A stretch of DNA of 64,000 bases from Flavobacterium sp. KJJ (GCF_000708595.2 NZ_JARP01000002.1:434001-498000), one strand, 5' to 3'. Positions 43,112 through 52,613 are shown, counted from the stretch's first letter. Made by a program: numbers and translations. The notes: a model not told the origin generated them from the letters alone.

Positions 43112-45577
43112 TTAGAATCTATAAGTAAAGCTTCCTATTATAGCTCTTGGATCTTTAGGATGAATCGTTGACCAGCCATCATAAATTTCCTTGTTTGCAA
43201 TGTTGTTTAATTTAGCTGTAATTGTAAATTTTTCAGCACTGTAAAACAAAGATGAGTTTAGAACTGTGTATTCAGGAATTGTAAATACGCCAGTAGTTTT
43301 TCTATTCATGATCATGTTGTCTCCAACATAATTTCCTCCAAAACCTAAACCAAAACCTCTCAATAAGCCGTTTGTAATTTTATAACTAGCCCAAAGGTTT
43401 GCTAGGTTTCTAGGTCCTGAATTTTCAGATCTGCGGTTTACAAAATCAGGATCTCCTTTTGTTAAAACGGCATCGTTATAACTATATCCTAAAACAATGT
43501 TTAAACCGTTAATTGGGTTTGCAACAAATTCTGCCTCAAAACCTTTGTTTTGCTGCGCTCCGTCCTGATATGTAGTCTGATTATTTGGTTGTGGAGTTGT
43601 TGGGTCTGCAGGATCTACATAAGGAGTTTCTACAATATAAGTCTGATCTGTAACCTTAATATCATAATAGCTGAAAGTAGCGTAAAGTTTATCTTTAAAA
43701 AGATTCAATTTTGTTCCAATTTCAAACTGATTCGCATGTTCAGGATTTAGTATTACTGGTGTTACAATAGTGGCAGTACGATTTTGCCCTGGAGCTACGT
43801 TTACGAATCCGTTCATATAATTTGCAAATACTGAAACTTTATCCAGAATTGGCTGGTATACTAATCCAAATTTTGGAGAAAAAGCAGTTTGGTTATATCC
43901 GTCGTTTTTAGCATTCATAAAACGGTCAACACGTAAACTTAACATAGCAGACAATGCAGGCGTAAAATTGATTACATCTGAAACATAAGTACTATAAACC
44001 TCTTGCTTTGTTCTGTTGTCGTTTCTTGGCTCATTTGCAATAATTGCATCAGCTCCAGCTTTTGTCAAATTTCCGGTATCACCATTGGTAGGTTGTCCAA
44101 CAAATGCATTAAAAGATGCCAAATTATCTCCTATATAAACGTATCCATTTCCAAAATATCCAGTACTATGATCAGTAGCAGTTCTTTTAAAATAATCAAA
44201 ACCTACAACAATTCTATTCCTTAAACTGCCAATTTTAAAATCACCATTAAAATTTTGCTGAATATCAGTTGTTATATTTTGATTGTCCTGATCGGTAAAA
44301 TAGCGAGCCAATACGATCCCATCTGTAATAGGTGTAAATTGTGTTCCTTCGTACAAGTAAGTATAATTTCCTTTAGATTTTGCTGAACTTGTAGAAAATA
44401 TAGTTTGTGAAGTCCATTGCTCTGAAAGCTTATAAAACATTTGAGCCTGAATATTGTAAGAAGGTGTCTTCATAGTAAGTTCATTACTAGTGTAAGAACG
44501 TTCGTTATCATACTTAAGTTCATTAATATTGTGAACTCTTAATGGAGCACCTCTATCTAAAAACAGCATTGTTGGGTTTGTAGATTCGTTGCTCATAAAC
44601 TCAGTATTAATCAAGAATGATAATCTGTCATTCACCTCATAAGATAATGATGGAGCAACAAAAAAGGATTCTCTAAAACCAGCATCCTGAAAACTCTCTT
44701 GTTTGTTGTATGCCGAATTAATTCTAAAGTTTAAAGTTTTTTTATCGTTCAGAGGTGTATTAATGTCTGCGGTTACGCGATTTAATCCATAGCTTCCAAC
44801 AGTATAGTTTACTTCGCCGCCAAATGTTTTGTACGGTTTTTTTGTAGTTGTGTTGATTAATCCTCCATAAGAGATTAAACTGCTTCCGAATAAAGTTCCA
44901 GACGGACCTTTAATAATTTCAATTCTGTCGATATTTGCAGGATCCAGACTTCCGTTTGTTAAACCTGGCAAACCATTAACCATGGTTGGCTGCACTGGAA
45001 ATCCTCTTAAAGAATAATAGGCAGCTCCATCTCCTGCACGTCCTGTTGCAGCCCAAAGCGGTGTAATACCAGATGCATTTTTCAAAGCATCATCAAAATT
45101 AGTAACTACTTGTTCTTTAAGTAATTCTCCAGTAATGGTAGTATATGATTGTGGGTTTTCGAGATTTTTAAGAGGTAATCTTGCTACTTGTCGAGTTTCT
45201 TTACGAACAAAATGATTTTTGCCGGCATTAACAACAATTTCAGTTAATTCTTCAGAATTTGAAGTAAGGCTTAAATTTTCAGTTAATTCCTGACCTTCAT
45301 TAATAGTTATTTTTTTCTCACTAGTTGTATATCCAACAGCAGAAACTTTTAAAGTATATGTTCCAGGTTTAATATTTTTTATTTTGTAATTACCTTCTTG
45401 GTCTGTAATAGTTCCAAATCTGGTTCCTTTTAAAATAATTGATACACCTTCTGGAGATTCATTATTATTTAAAGTTATTTGACCTTTAAGTGTTGCTTTT
45501 TCTTGTGCAGAAATTGAGATACTTGCTAAAAGAAAAAAACAAATACTTAAAAAAGAAATTGTAAATTTATATTTCAT
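43112..45577 (-). CDS. TonB-dependent siderophore-type receptor
   Basis: This 821-residue outer-membrane receptor has the signal peptide MKYKFTISFLSICFFLLASI, ending in SAQ. A carboxypeptidase-like regulatory domain follows (KGQITLNNNESPEGVSIILK), then the plug (RLPLKNLENPQSYTTITGEL, IDRIEIIKGPSGTLFGSSLI) and the barrel, ending in an aromatic strand (GSFTYRF). Plug motifs and neighbours point to ferric siderophore uptake. The frame is open to 45634 only through TTG. The ATG at 45577 is preferred and fits the promoter at 45604-45634. It has no STN domain, so it is a transporter only. Confidence 0.93.
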   Translation of the reverse strand: MKYKFTISFLSICFFLLASISISAQEKATLKGQITLNNNESPEGVSIILKGTRFGTITDQEGNYKIKNIKPGTYTLKVSAVGYTTSEKKITINEGQELTENLSLTSNSEELTEIVVNAGKNHFVRKETRQVARLPLKNLENPQSYTTITGELLKEQVVTNFDDALKNASGITPLWAATGRAGDGAAYYSLRGFPVQPTMVNGLPGLTNGSLDPANIDRIEIIKGPSGTLFGSSLISYGGLINTTTKKPYKTFGGEVNYTVGSYGLNRVTADINTPLNDKKTLNFRINSAYNKQESFQDAGFRESFFVAPSLSYEVNDRLSFLINTEFMSNESTNPTMLFLDRGAPLRVHNINELKYDNERSYTSNELTMKTPSYNIQAQMFYKLSEQWTSQTIFSTSSAKSKGNYTYLYEGTQFTPITDGIVLARYFTDQDNQNITTDIQQNFNGDFKIGSLRNRIVVGFDYFKRTATDHSTGYFGNGYVYIGDNLASFNAFVGQPTNGDTGNLTKAGADAIIANEPRNDNRTKQEVYSTYVSDVINFTPALSAMLSLRVDRFMNAKNDGYNQTAFSPKFGLVYQPILDKVSVFANYMNGFVNVAPGQNRTATIVTPVILNPEHANQFEIGTKLNLFKDKLYATFSYYDIKVTDQTYIVETPYVDPADPTTPQPNNQTTYQDGAQQNKGFEAEFVANPINGLNIVLGYSYNDAVLTKGDPDFVNRRSENSGPRNLANLWASYKITNGLLRGFGLGFGGNYVGDNMIMNRKTTGVFTIPEYTVLNSSLFYSAEKFTITAKLNNIANKEIYDGWSTIHPKDPRAIIGSFTYRF

Positions 45578-45578
45578 C

Positions 45579-45658
45579 TTATTTAGAATTGATTTTAATA
45601 GTGCAAATTTAATTGTTGAGTACCAACTACACAAGCTATTTTTATTTATTCTAAATAA
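45579..45658. promoter_or_regulatory. Receptor promoter flanked by inverted TTATTTAGAAT boxes
   Basis: On the minus strand TTG (45634-45632) is followed after 20 nt by TAAATTTG (45611-45604). An 11-nt box TTATTTAGAAT lies just downstream of the expected transcript start (45579-45589), and its exact reverse complement ATTCTAAATAA lies just upstream of the -33 region (45648-45658). Boxes of the ATTTAGAAT/ATTCTAAAT type are plausible half-sites for an iron regulator such as Fur, but this is inference. Confidence 0.5.
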
Positions 45659-45727
45659 AATATTTTTTAAAGGGTAAAATTTACATTTGTTTAAAAAATT
45701 AACATCTTAAGCTAATATTAAGAAAAA

Positions 45728-45755
45728 AAACCTGCTCAAATGAATGAACAGGTTT
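45728..45755 (-). terminator. Rho-independent terminator of odhB
   Basis: The stem AAACCTGCTCA / TGAACAGGTTT with one mismatch and a 6-nt loop is followed by eight T on the minus strand, about 30 nt after the odhB stop. Confidence 0.85.
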
Positions 45756-45781
45756 TAAATTATTGAAGAAATTATTAAAAA

Positions 45782-47032
45782 TTACAATTCTAAAGCACGT
45801 TTAGCATCGCCATTCATTAATAATTCTAACGGATTTTCTAAAGCTTCTTTTACAGCAACTAAGAAACCAACTGACTCACGTCCGTCGATAATTCTGTGAT
45901 CGTAAGACAGCGCAACGTACATCATTGGGTGAATTTCAACTTTACCATTTACAGCAATCGGACGCTCAATAATGTTGTGCATTCCTAAAATTCCTGATTG
46001 AGGAGGGTTTATAATTGGAGTACTCAACATACTTCCAAAAACACCACCATTAGTAATAGTAAAAGTTCCTCCTGTCATATCGTCAACAGTAATTTGACCA
46101 TCACGAGCTCTAAGTGCTAATCTTTTAATTTCAGCTTCGATTCCTCGGAAAGATAAATTTTCAGCGTTACGAACTACAGGAACCATTAAACCTTTTGGTC
46201 CAGAAACTGCGATAGAAATATCAGCAAAATCGTAAGCTACTTTATAATCACCATCCATCATAGAGTTAACATCTGGATATAATTCTAAAGCTCTTGTTAC
46301 TGCTTTTGTAAAGAAAGACATGTAGCCTAAACCAAGACCGCCATGTTTTGCTTTGAAGGCATCTTTGTATTCATTACGAATCAAGTTGATTGGCGTCATG
46401 TTAACTTCATTAAAAGTAGTTAACATTGCTGTTTCGTTTTTAGCAGCAACTAATCTCTCAGCTACTTTACGACGCAACATTGATAATTTGGTACGCTCAG
46501 ATCCACGATTTCCTCCAGTTGGAGTTCCCATTGATGGTACTGCATTTACAGCATCTTCTTTAGTAATTCTTCCGTCTTTCCCAGTTCCTGAAATAGTTGC
46601 TGGCGCTATATTTTTTTCGTCTAGTATTTTTCTTGCTGCTGGAGATGGAGTTCCTGCTGCGTAACTTGTTGGTGCTGGTGCTGCTGCCGGAGCAGGTGCT
46701 GCTTTTGGTGCCTCCGCTTTAACTTCTGCTTTTGGCGCTTCAGCCTTAGGAGCTTCCGCTGCAGGAGCAGCAGGTGCTGAACCAGATGGTTTTGCTGCAC
46801 TCGTATCAATTAAACAAACTACAGCTCCTACTGCAACTGCATCACCTTCTTCTGCTTTTAGCGTAATTGTTCCGCTAGCTTCAGCTGGCAATTCAAGAGT
46901 TGCTTTGTCTGAATCAACTTCAGCAATAGCTTGATCTTTTTCTACATAATCTCCGTCTTTTACTAACCAAGTTGCAATTTCAACTTCTTTTATTGATTCC
47001 CCTGGTGATGGGACTTTCATTTCTAAAATCAT
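45782..47032 (-). CDS. odhB: 2-oxoglutarate dehydrogenase complex, E2 dihydrolipoyl succinyltransferase
   Basis: This 416-residue E2 of the citric acid cycle complex has an N-terminal lipoyl domain with the lipoylated K43 in [13 protein letters not shown], and a mobile linker rich in Ala, Pro and Lys. A peripheral-subunit-binding domain follows ([20 protein letters not shown]), then the catalytic core with [16 protein letters not shown] (HxxxDG motif). The linker is short-period and repetitive ([19 protein letters not shown]), a possible spot for slippage. It follows odhA by 78 nt on the same strand and shares the operon. Confidence 0.97.
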   Translation of the reverse strand: MILEMKVPSPGESIKEVEIATWLVKDGDYVEKDQAIAEVDSDKATLELPAEASGTITLKAEEGDAVAVGAVVCLIDTSAAKPSGSAPAAPAAEAPKAEAPKAEVKAEAPKAAPAPAAAPAPTSYAAGTPSPAARKILDEKNIAPATISGTGKDGRITKEDAVNAVPSMGTPTGGNRGSERTKLSMLRRKVAERLVAAKNETAMLTTFNEVNMTPINLIRNEYKDAFKAKHGGLGLGYMSFFTKAVTRALELYPDVNSMMDGDYKVAYDFADISIAVSGPKGLMVPVVRNAENLSFRGIEAEIKRLALRARDGQITVDDMTGGTFTITNGGVFGSMLSTPIINPPQSGILGMHNIIERPIAVNGKVEIHPMMYVALSYDHRIIDGRESVGFLVAVKEALENPLELLMNGDAKRALEL

Positions 47033-47110
47033 CTTATTTTTTGTTTAAGGTTTTTATGGTTTCAGGATCATGTCGTTAAACTTGAAACCTGAAACTTGAA
47101 ACATTCTTTT

Positions 47111-49885
47111 TTATCTGAATAAATCTTTATCGAATACCATTCTAATTGCATCTGCATGACGGCGTTTAGCACGTGTATAACTTCCTGATGCTGGTGCAGC
47201 ATAAGCTTTTAACGAAGCCAATCTCCATTTTACAAGATCAAAGTTCATTAACATAAAGCTGTAAGCTCCCATGTTTTTAGGTTCTTCTTGAGCCCAAACA
47301 TAATCATCAGCATTTGGATATTGTGCGATAATGGCTTTTAACTGCTCAACTGGTAATGGAAATAATTGCTCGATACGAACAACAGCTACATCTTTTCTTC
47401 CGTTGTTTTCTCTTTCGGCAACAATATCGTAGTAGAATTTACCAGTAACAAAAACTAAAGTTTTTACTGCTTTTTTATCTACTGTATTATCGTCAATTGT
47501 TTCTTGGAAACTTCCGTTAGCTAGTTCTTCAACTGTTGACACACATCTTGGATCACGCAATAAACTTTTTGGAGAGAAAACTACCAAAGGTTTACGGAAA
47601 TTTGTTTTCATTTGTCTTCTTAACAAGTGAAAGAAGTTAGCTGGCGTTGTACAATCTGCAACATACATATTTTGTCTTGCACATAGTTGTAAATAACGCT
47701 CCATTCTCGCAGAAGAGTGTTCTGCACCTTGTCCTTCATATCCGTGAGGCAATAATAAAACAATACCATTTTGGTTGTTCCATTTATCTTCACCACATGA
47801 AATATATTGGTCAATCATAATTTGAGCTCCATTAGAGAAATCTCCAAATTGTGCTTCCCAAATCGTTAATGCTTTTGGATTAGCTAATGCATATCCATAA
47901 TCAAAACCAAGAACTCCATATTCTGATAAAAGAGAATTGAATACGCCAAATTTTCCTTTTTTGTTTTCGATAGCATCTAAAAGAATTACTTCTTCTTCAG
48001 AATCTTCAACTTTAACTACTGCATGACGGTGAGAGAATGTACCACGCTCTACATCCTGGCCTGAAATACGAATATCGAATCCTTCAGTTAAAAGTGAACC
48101 GTAAGCCAACGCTTCTGCAGTTCCCCAATCAATAGTATTATTGTCGTATCCTGCTTTTCTGTCCGTAACAATTTTAGTTATTTTGTTGATGAACTTTTTG
48201 TCTGCCGGTAAAGTTGAGATTGTATTTATGATAGAATCCAATCCTTTTTTGTCAAAAGTAGTATTTACTTTTTCAAGCATTTGCGTATCTGTTACTTGAA
48301 CAAATCCGTCCCATTCATTTTTCATGAATGGCGTTATAATAGTCAAATCTTTTTTACGAGAAGCTTCTAAATTCTCCTCCATTAAAGATTTGTATTCTTT
48401 TTCTAAAGCATTTACATAAGTTGCATCGATTACGCCGTCAGACAATAATTTCTCAGCATAAATATCTCTTGGGTTTTTATGTTTTGCGATTATTTTATAT
48501 AAAACCGGCTGTGTAAAACGAGGCTCATCACCTTCATTATGACCGTATTTTCTGTATCCTAATAAGTCGATAAATACGTCACGACCAAATTGCATTCTGT
48601 AATCTAATGCAAAAGATACTGCATGTACAACAGCTTCAGCATCATCAGCATTTACGTGTAATACAGGCGAAAGCGTTACTTTGGCAACATCTGTACAATA
48701 AGTAGAGGAACGAGCGTCTAAATAATTAGTTGTAAAACCAACTTGGTTGTTGATTACAATATGAATTGTTCCTCCGGTTTTGTAACCGTCAAGCTGCGCC
48801 ATTTGGATGATTTCATATAAAATACCCTGACCCGCGATTGCAGCATCTCCGTGAACGGCGATAGGCAATACTTTAGAGAAATCGTCAGCATAATATTTAT
48901 CTTGCTTAGCTCTGGTAATTCCTTCAATAACTGCTCCAACCGTTTCTAAGTGAGAAGGATTTGGTGCTAAATTGATATTGATATTTTTTCCTGTTCTTGT
49001 TTTTTTGTCAGCTGTAAGGCCTAAGTGGTATTTTACGTCACCATCAAAATATTCTTGATCGTAATCTTTACCGTCAAATTCACCAAAAATATCTTGAGTT
49101 GATTTTCCGAAAATGTTAGCCAAAACGTTCAAACGGCCACGGTGAGCCATTCCCATTACGAATTGTTCAACACCTTTTTCAGCAGCTTGTTCGATCAAAG
49201 CATCTAAGGCTGGAATGATAGATTCTCCACCTTCTAACGAAAATCTTTTTTGACCTACATATTTAGTATGCAGGAAGTTCTCGAAAGAAACCGCTTGATT
49301 TAATTTATTTAAAATAGTTTTCTTTTCTTCAGAAGAGAAATTTGGCTGATTAACATTTACAGCAAGTTTTTCCTGAATCCATTTTACAACACCAGGATTT
49401 CTGATATACATATATTCAATACCAATATGCTGGCAATAAATAGATTTCAGTCGCGTTACAATGTCTTGTAAAGTAGATGGTCCAACTCCAATAGTTTGAG
49501 CGGCATCAAAAACTGTAGAAAGATCAGCAGTTGTTAATCCGAAATTTTCAATGTCTAAAGTTGGAGAAGATGTTCTACGATCACGAACTGGATTCGTTTT
49601 TGTAAATAAATGTCCGCGAGTACGGTATCCATCAATTAATTTAAGAACGTTAAATTCTTTTTGCAGTTTTTCTGAAACTTGATTGTAATCTGTGTTGGGG
49701 CTAGTCACATATTCAACAATCTGTTGAACTGGATTTTCGTCATTATAAGTCGTTTGTCCAAAGTCGAAACCTTGAAAAAAACTTCTCCAGCTTGGCTCAA
49801 CGCTATCTGGATTTACTAAATACTGATCATATAATTGTGCGAAAAACTCGGTATGCGCTGCATTTAAAAATGAAAACCTATCCAT
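47111..49885 (-). CDS. odhA: 2-oxoglutarate dehydrogenase E1 component
   Basis: This thiamine-diphosphate-dependent decarboxylase is 924 residues from the ATG at 49885 (MDRFSFLNAAHTEFFAQLYD). The frame is open to 49924 only through a TTG. It shows MGMAHRGRLNVLANIFGK, VHGDAAIAGQGILYEIIQMA with the ThDP-binding Gly-Asp, HIVINNQVGFTT, and the transketolase-like C-terminal half (HRHAVVKVEDSEEEV, LPHGYEGQGAEHSSARMERY). It supplies succinyl groups to OdhB. E3 is not in the window. Confidence 0.97.
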   Translation of the reverse strand: MDRFSFLNAAHTEFFAQLYDQYLVNPDSVEPSWRSFFQGFDFGQTTYNDENPVQQIVEYVTSPNTDYNQVSEKLQKEFNVLKLIDGYRTRGHLFTKTNPVRDRRTSSPTLDIENFGLTTADLSTVFDAAQTIGVGPSTLQDIVTRLKSIYCQHIGIEYMYIRNPGVVKWIQEKLAVNVNQPNFSSEEKKTILNKLNQAVSFENFLHTKYVGQKRFSLEGGESIIPALDALIEQAAEKGVEQFVMGMAHRGRLNVLANIFGKSTQDIFGEFDGKDYDQEYFDGDVKYHLGLTADKKTRTGKNININLAPNPSHLETVGAVIEGITRAKQDKYYADDFSKVLPIAVHGDAAIAGQGILYEIIQMAQLDGYKTGGTIHIVINNQVGFTTNYLDARSSTYCTDVAKVTLSPVLHVNADDAEAVVHAVSFALDYRMQFGRDVFIDLLGYRKYGHNEGDEPRFTQPVLYKIIAKHKNPRDIYAEKLLSDGVIDATYVNALEKEYKSLMEENLEASRKKDLTIITPFMKNEWDGFVQVTDTQMLEKVNTTFDKKGLDSIINTISTLPADKKFINKITKIVTDRKAGYDNNTIDWGTAEALAYGSLLTEGFDIRISGQDVERGTFSHRHAVVKVEDSEEEVILLDAIENKKGKFGVFNSLLSEYGVLGFDYGYALANPKALTIWEAQFGDFSNGAQIMIDQYISCGEDKWNNQNGIVLLLPHGYEGQGAEHSSARMERYLQLCARQNMYVADCTTPANFFHLLRRQMKTNFRKPLVVFSPKSLLRDPRCVSTVEELANGSFQETIDDNTVDKKAVKTLVFVTGKFYYDIVAERENNGRKDVAVVRIEQLFPLPVEQLKAIIAQYPNADDYVWAQEEPKNMGAYSFMLMNFDLVKWRLASLKAYAAPASGSYTRAKRRHADAIRMVFDKDLFR

Positions 49886-49921
49886 AATATTAGTGAATAT
49901 ACTTTTTGTTAAATAGAATGG

Positions 49922-49929
49922 CAAAAGTA
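49922..49929 (-). promoter_or_regulatory. -7 box of odhA
   Basis: The minus strand reads TACTTTTG, matching TAnnTTTG, 37 nt before the ATG at 49885. No -33 box is evident. The region is shared with the divergent gene at 50002. Confidence 0.45.
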
Positions 49930-49956
49930 CAACAATCGACTTTATTTAAACCTTTT

Positions 49957-49978
49957 TTTTACGTACTTTTACGTAAAA
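49957..49978. promoter_or_regulatory. Palindrome TTTTACGT-N6-ACGTAAAA in the divergent odhA / barrel-protein promoter region
   Basis: A perfect 8-nt inverted repeat with a 6-nt spacer, 28 nt upstream of the odhA -7 box and 24 nt before the start of the outer-membrane protein gene. It could be an operator for either gene or a structural element. No regulator is assigned. Confidence 0.45.
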
Positions 49979-50001
49979 ATTTGTTAAAAATAGACTCAAC
50001 T

Positions 50002-50553
50002 ATGAATAATAATCAAATTTCAATCGTTTTCAAATCTTTTTTTGTGATTTTGGCAGTCTTATTTTCCAGTTTTGCAATCGCACAGCAAAATTATACTATA
50101 GATCAGCGTGATAACTTTTGGGACAGAGTTCAATTTGGAGGCGGACTTGGTTTAGGAATTGGATCTGGATATACAGATATCTCTGTCATGCCAAGTGCAA
50201 TCTATAATGTAAATGAAATAGTTGCGGTTGGAGTTGGTTTGCAATTTGGCTATTTATCCTCAAAAAATTATTACGAATCTTTTGTTTATGGAGGAAGTTT
50301 GATCGGACTTGTAAATCCAATTCCAGAAATTCAACTATCTGCAGAATTGGAGCAAGTAAGAGTTGATACTAGATATGAATCTAATGTTAATAGACCAGGA
50401 TTCTCTGATAATTATTGGAATACCGCCTTATATCTCGGAGCAGGTTACAGAACCGGAAGTGTTACCATTGGAGCACGTTACGATGTTTTGTATAATCCTG
50501 ATAAAAGCCTTTACGGATCTGGATTTATGCCTTTTGTGAGAGTTTATTTTTAA
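50002..50553 (+). CDS. Outer membrane beta-barrel protein, alpha-ketoglutarate-decarboxylase-labelled type
   Basis: This 183-residue protein from the ATG at 50002 has a signal peptide (SFFVILAVLFSSFAIAQ) and alternating aromatic and small residues that would form about eight strands (VQFGGGLGLGIGSGYTDISV, VAVGVGLQFGYLSSKNYYES, VTIGARYDVLYNP, ending MPFVRVYF). Short flavobacterial barrels next to odhA are sometimes mislabelled alpha-ketoglutarate decarboxylase because of this neighbour. Nothing in it is enzymatic. The frame is open back to 49906 through a TTG, but that would overlap the start of odhA. Confidence 0.85.
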   Translation: MNNNQISIVFKSFFVILAVLFSSFAIAQQNYTIDQRDNFWDRVQFGGGLGLGIGSGYTDISVMPSAIYNVNEIVAVGVGLQFGYLSSKNYYESFVYGGSLIGLVNPIPEIQLSAELEQVRVDTRYESNVNRPGFSDNYWNTALYLGAGYRTGSVTIGARYDVLYNPDKSLYGSGFMPFVRVYF

Positions 50554-50561
50554 AGTTGCTA

Positions 50562-50577
50562 TCCCGAAGTCTCGGGA
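50562..50577. repeat. Dispersed palindrome TCCCGAAGTCTCGGGA
   Basis: Second single copy of the 16-nt palindrome family, followed by CTGAGAT as in the copy at 35005. It lies 9 nt after the barrel-protein stop codon, where it could also act as a weak 3'-end hairpin. Confidence 0.8.
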
Positions 50578-50614
50578 CTGAGATGCTAAGATTCTAAATT
50601 TTAAATGCAGGAAT

Positions 50615-51181
50615 TTGAAAAAATATATTTTTATAATCATTGGAGTTATTACTTTTAGTTGTAATAACTGGGAGAAGTCAAAAAACACTAATGAAAAGGT
50701 TGTAAAAAAAGATTTACGACCTTTTTTTGATGCGGATAAAATCGATCATTATTTTGTGAATTACACTCTTGATAGTATAATTATTTCTGGAGGAGAAAGT
50801 AAAAAATCAAAAAAAGAGAAGGAGTTTGAAGATATATTTATGGGATATTTTCCGGATAGTATTCCTAAAAAGAGTTTTGAAGAAATTTTGTTAAGTCATA
50901 ATTATAAGAAATCCAATCTTACAATTAAACAGCAAAAGGAAATTGAAAATGTATTCAGCGAAAAAGATTCTCTGCAAATGAGTGCATATGCGTGTGTTCC
51001 CGAATACCGCGACATTTTTATTTTTAAAAAGAAAGAAAAGACGATTGGAATAGCAAAGATTTGTTTTAAATGTGGTCGTTTCCAAATTGTTGGAAGTAAA
51101 ATTGATACACAGTATTTTGGACTTTTTGACGAATTAGAGAAATTGCACGATATCGTTCGTCCTACTGAGAAAAAAACTTAG
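50615..51181 (+). CDS. Lipoprotein of unknown function, TTG start
   Basis: This 188-residue protein begins with TTG, and no in-frame ATG precedes the signal peptide MKKYIFIIIGVITFSC, so TTG is very likely the true start. The lipobox is TFSC. The mature part is charged and includes paired cysteines near the C-terminus (IAKICFKCGRFQIVG) with another in MSAYACVPEYRDIFIFKKKE. These look like strands of a small sheet closed by cysteines. I do not recognise a named family. It follows the outer-membrane barrel gene by 61 nt with a palindrome between them. Confidence 0.78.
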   Translation: MKKYIFIIIGVITFSCNNWEKSKNTNEKVVKKDLRPFFDADKIDHYFVNYTLDSIIISGGESKKSKKEKEFEDIFMGYFPDSIPKKSFEEILLSHNYKKSNLTIKQQKEIENVFSEKDSLQMSAYACVPEYRDIFIFKKKEKTIGIAKICFKCGRFQIVGSKIDTQYFGLFDELEKLHDIVRPTEKKT

Positions 51182-51209
51182 AGCCTTAGGATCTTAGAAC
51201 CTCAGAACC

Positions 51210-51563
51210 TTATTTATAATAATTTCGAAACCAAACTTTTTGCCATTCTCTTTTTAAAATTAAAAAAGCAACTTGTTCTGCAAGAATGACTAAATCTGAT
51301 CCGTCAAGTTTTTTGATTTCGATTTCAGAAACATCAATAATATATAATAGGTTTAAATATTCAGCGAATTTGTACTGAATCATTCGGTATATTTTTTCGT
51401 GCAGCTGAATTTTTAATTCATCGGGAGAAATGCTTAACGGAAAGTCGATTCCTTCATTAGCTAAATTAAAATCTTTGTTGATTTGCTCAATCAAACTTAA
51501 ATATAAAGTCTCGGCTTGCGCTTGATCTAGAAGTGCTTCTGTACTTATTGGTGCTACAAACAT
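51210..51563 (-). CDS. Conserved-looking cytoplasmic protein of unknown function
   Basis: This 117-residue protein has no signal peptide or membrane span. It is mostly helical, with regular hydrophobic spacing (EALLDQAQAETLYLSLIEQI, IQLHEKIYRMIQYKFAEYLN, LLYIIDVSEIEIKKLDGSDL, VAFLILKREWQKVWFRNYYK). It lies 75 nt behind the polyprenyl synthetase gene on the same strand and is probably cotranscribed. The gap holds TTTAGATT-type repeats. I do not recognise a family. Confidence 0.7.
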   Translation of the reverse strand: MFVAPISTEALLDQAQAETLYLSLIEQINKDFNLANEGIDFPLSISPDELKIQLHEKIYRMIQYKFAEYLNLLYIIDVSEIEIKKLDGSDLVILAEQVAFLILKREWQKVWFRNYYK

Positions 51564-51638
51564 ATTTATTTTAGATTTTAGATTGCTGATTTATGATTGT
51601 AGATTTTTTTACTGAAAACTGGCACTGAAAATTGATTA

Positions 51639-52613
51639 CTAAACCTTACGTCCCATTAAATTTTCGCCGAAAGTTCTCAAAACATTTTTCTTTTCAGCAT
51701 TAATTTCCATTTTTTCTAAAGTTTCAAAAGCTTTAAAAGTATACATTTCTATAGCTTCCTGTGTTGCTTTTGATGCTCCAGATGCATTAAAAATGGCTTT
51801 GGCAGTTTCTATTTTTTCTGAATTATCATCTAATTGCAAACCGAATAATTGTTTTAATTCTGTTGCTTTTTCATCTGATGAAAATTCTATTGCTTTTAGA
51901 TATAAATAGGTTTTCTTATTTTCGATAATGTCGCCGCCAACTTGTTTTCCAAAAGTTTTAGGATCTCCAAACGCATCTAAATAATCGTCTTGAAGCTGAA
52001 AAGCTAATCCTAGATTCAATCCGAAATCATAAATTAAATCGGCTTCCTTTTCAGAAGTTTTTGCTACAATTGCACCCATTTTCATCGCAGCAGCAACCAA
52101 AACAGCTGTTTTATATTCGATCATTTTTAGATATTCAGGAATCGTAACGTCGTTTCTTTCTTCAAAATCGACATCCAGTTGCTGGCCTTCGCAAACTTCA
52201 AGTGCAGTTTTGCTGAATAGTTTTGCTAAATCTCTAAAAATGGTTGGTTCATATTGCTCAAAATACTGATAAGCCAAGATCAGCATGGCATCTCCAGACA
52301 GAATTCCGGTATTGATATTCCATTTTTCATGCACCGTTTCCTCTCCTCTTCTCAAAGGAGCATCATCCATAATATCATCATGTACAAGTGAGAAATTATG
52401 AAAAACTTCTACCGCCATTGCCGCCGGAAGCGCCATTTTATAATCAGCGTCAAATACCTCTGAAGCCATTAATGTAAGAACCGGACGCATTCGTTTGCCA
52501 CCAAGTCCTAAAATATATTCAATAGGCTCATAAAGGTTTTTTGGCTCTTTTTGTATGCTTTGGTTTTTTAGATAACTAATAAAAAAATCTTGGTACTGAC
52601 TAATATTGTGCAT
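51639..52613 (-). CDS. Polyprenyl (farnesyl/geranylgeranyl-type) diphosphate synthase
   Basis: This 324-residue isoprenyl chain synthase starts at the ATG at 52613 (MHNISQYQDFFISYLKNQ). The frame is open to 52655 only through TTG. The first aspartate-rich motif is in LVHDDIMDDAPLRRGEETVH and the second in FQLQDDYLDAFGD, and GGKRMRPVL binds the diphosphate. It makes the allylic precursors of quinone or carotenoid side chains. The chain length cannot be read from the sequence with certainty. A -7 box TATCTTTG at 52640-52647 supports the chosen start. Confidence 0.93.
   Translation of the reverse strand: MHNISQYQDFFISYLKNQSIQKEPKNLYEPIEYILGLGGKRMRPVLTLMASEVFDADYKMALPAAMAVEVFHNFSLVHDDIMDDAPLRRGEETVHEKWNINTGILSGDAMLILAYQYFEQYEPTIFRDLAKLFSKTALEVCEGQQLDVDFEERNDVTIPEYLKMIEYKTAVLVAAAMKMGAIVAKTSEKEADLIYDFGLNLGLAFQLQDDYLDAFGDPKTFGKQVGGDIIENKKTYLYLKAIEFSSDEKATELKQLFGLQLDDNSEKIETAKAIFNASGASKATQEAIEMYTFKAFETLEKMEINAEKKNVLRTFGENLMGRKV

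Noticed and set aside
46353..46809. Overlapping frames on both strands inside odhB
   Set aside because: They are shadows of the Ala/Lys/Pro-rich linker and neighbouring coding sequence. The repetitive composition keeps other frames open.
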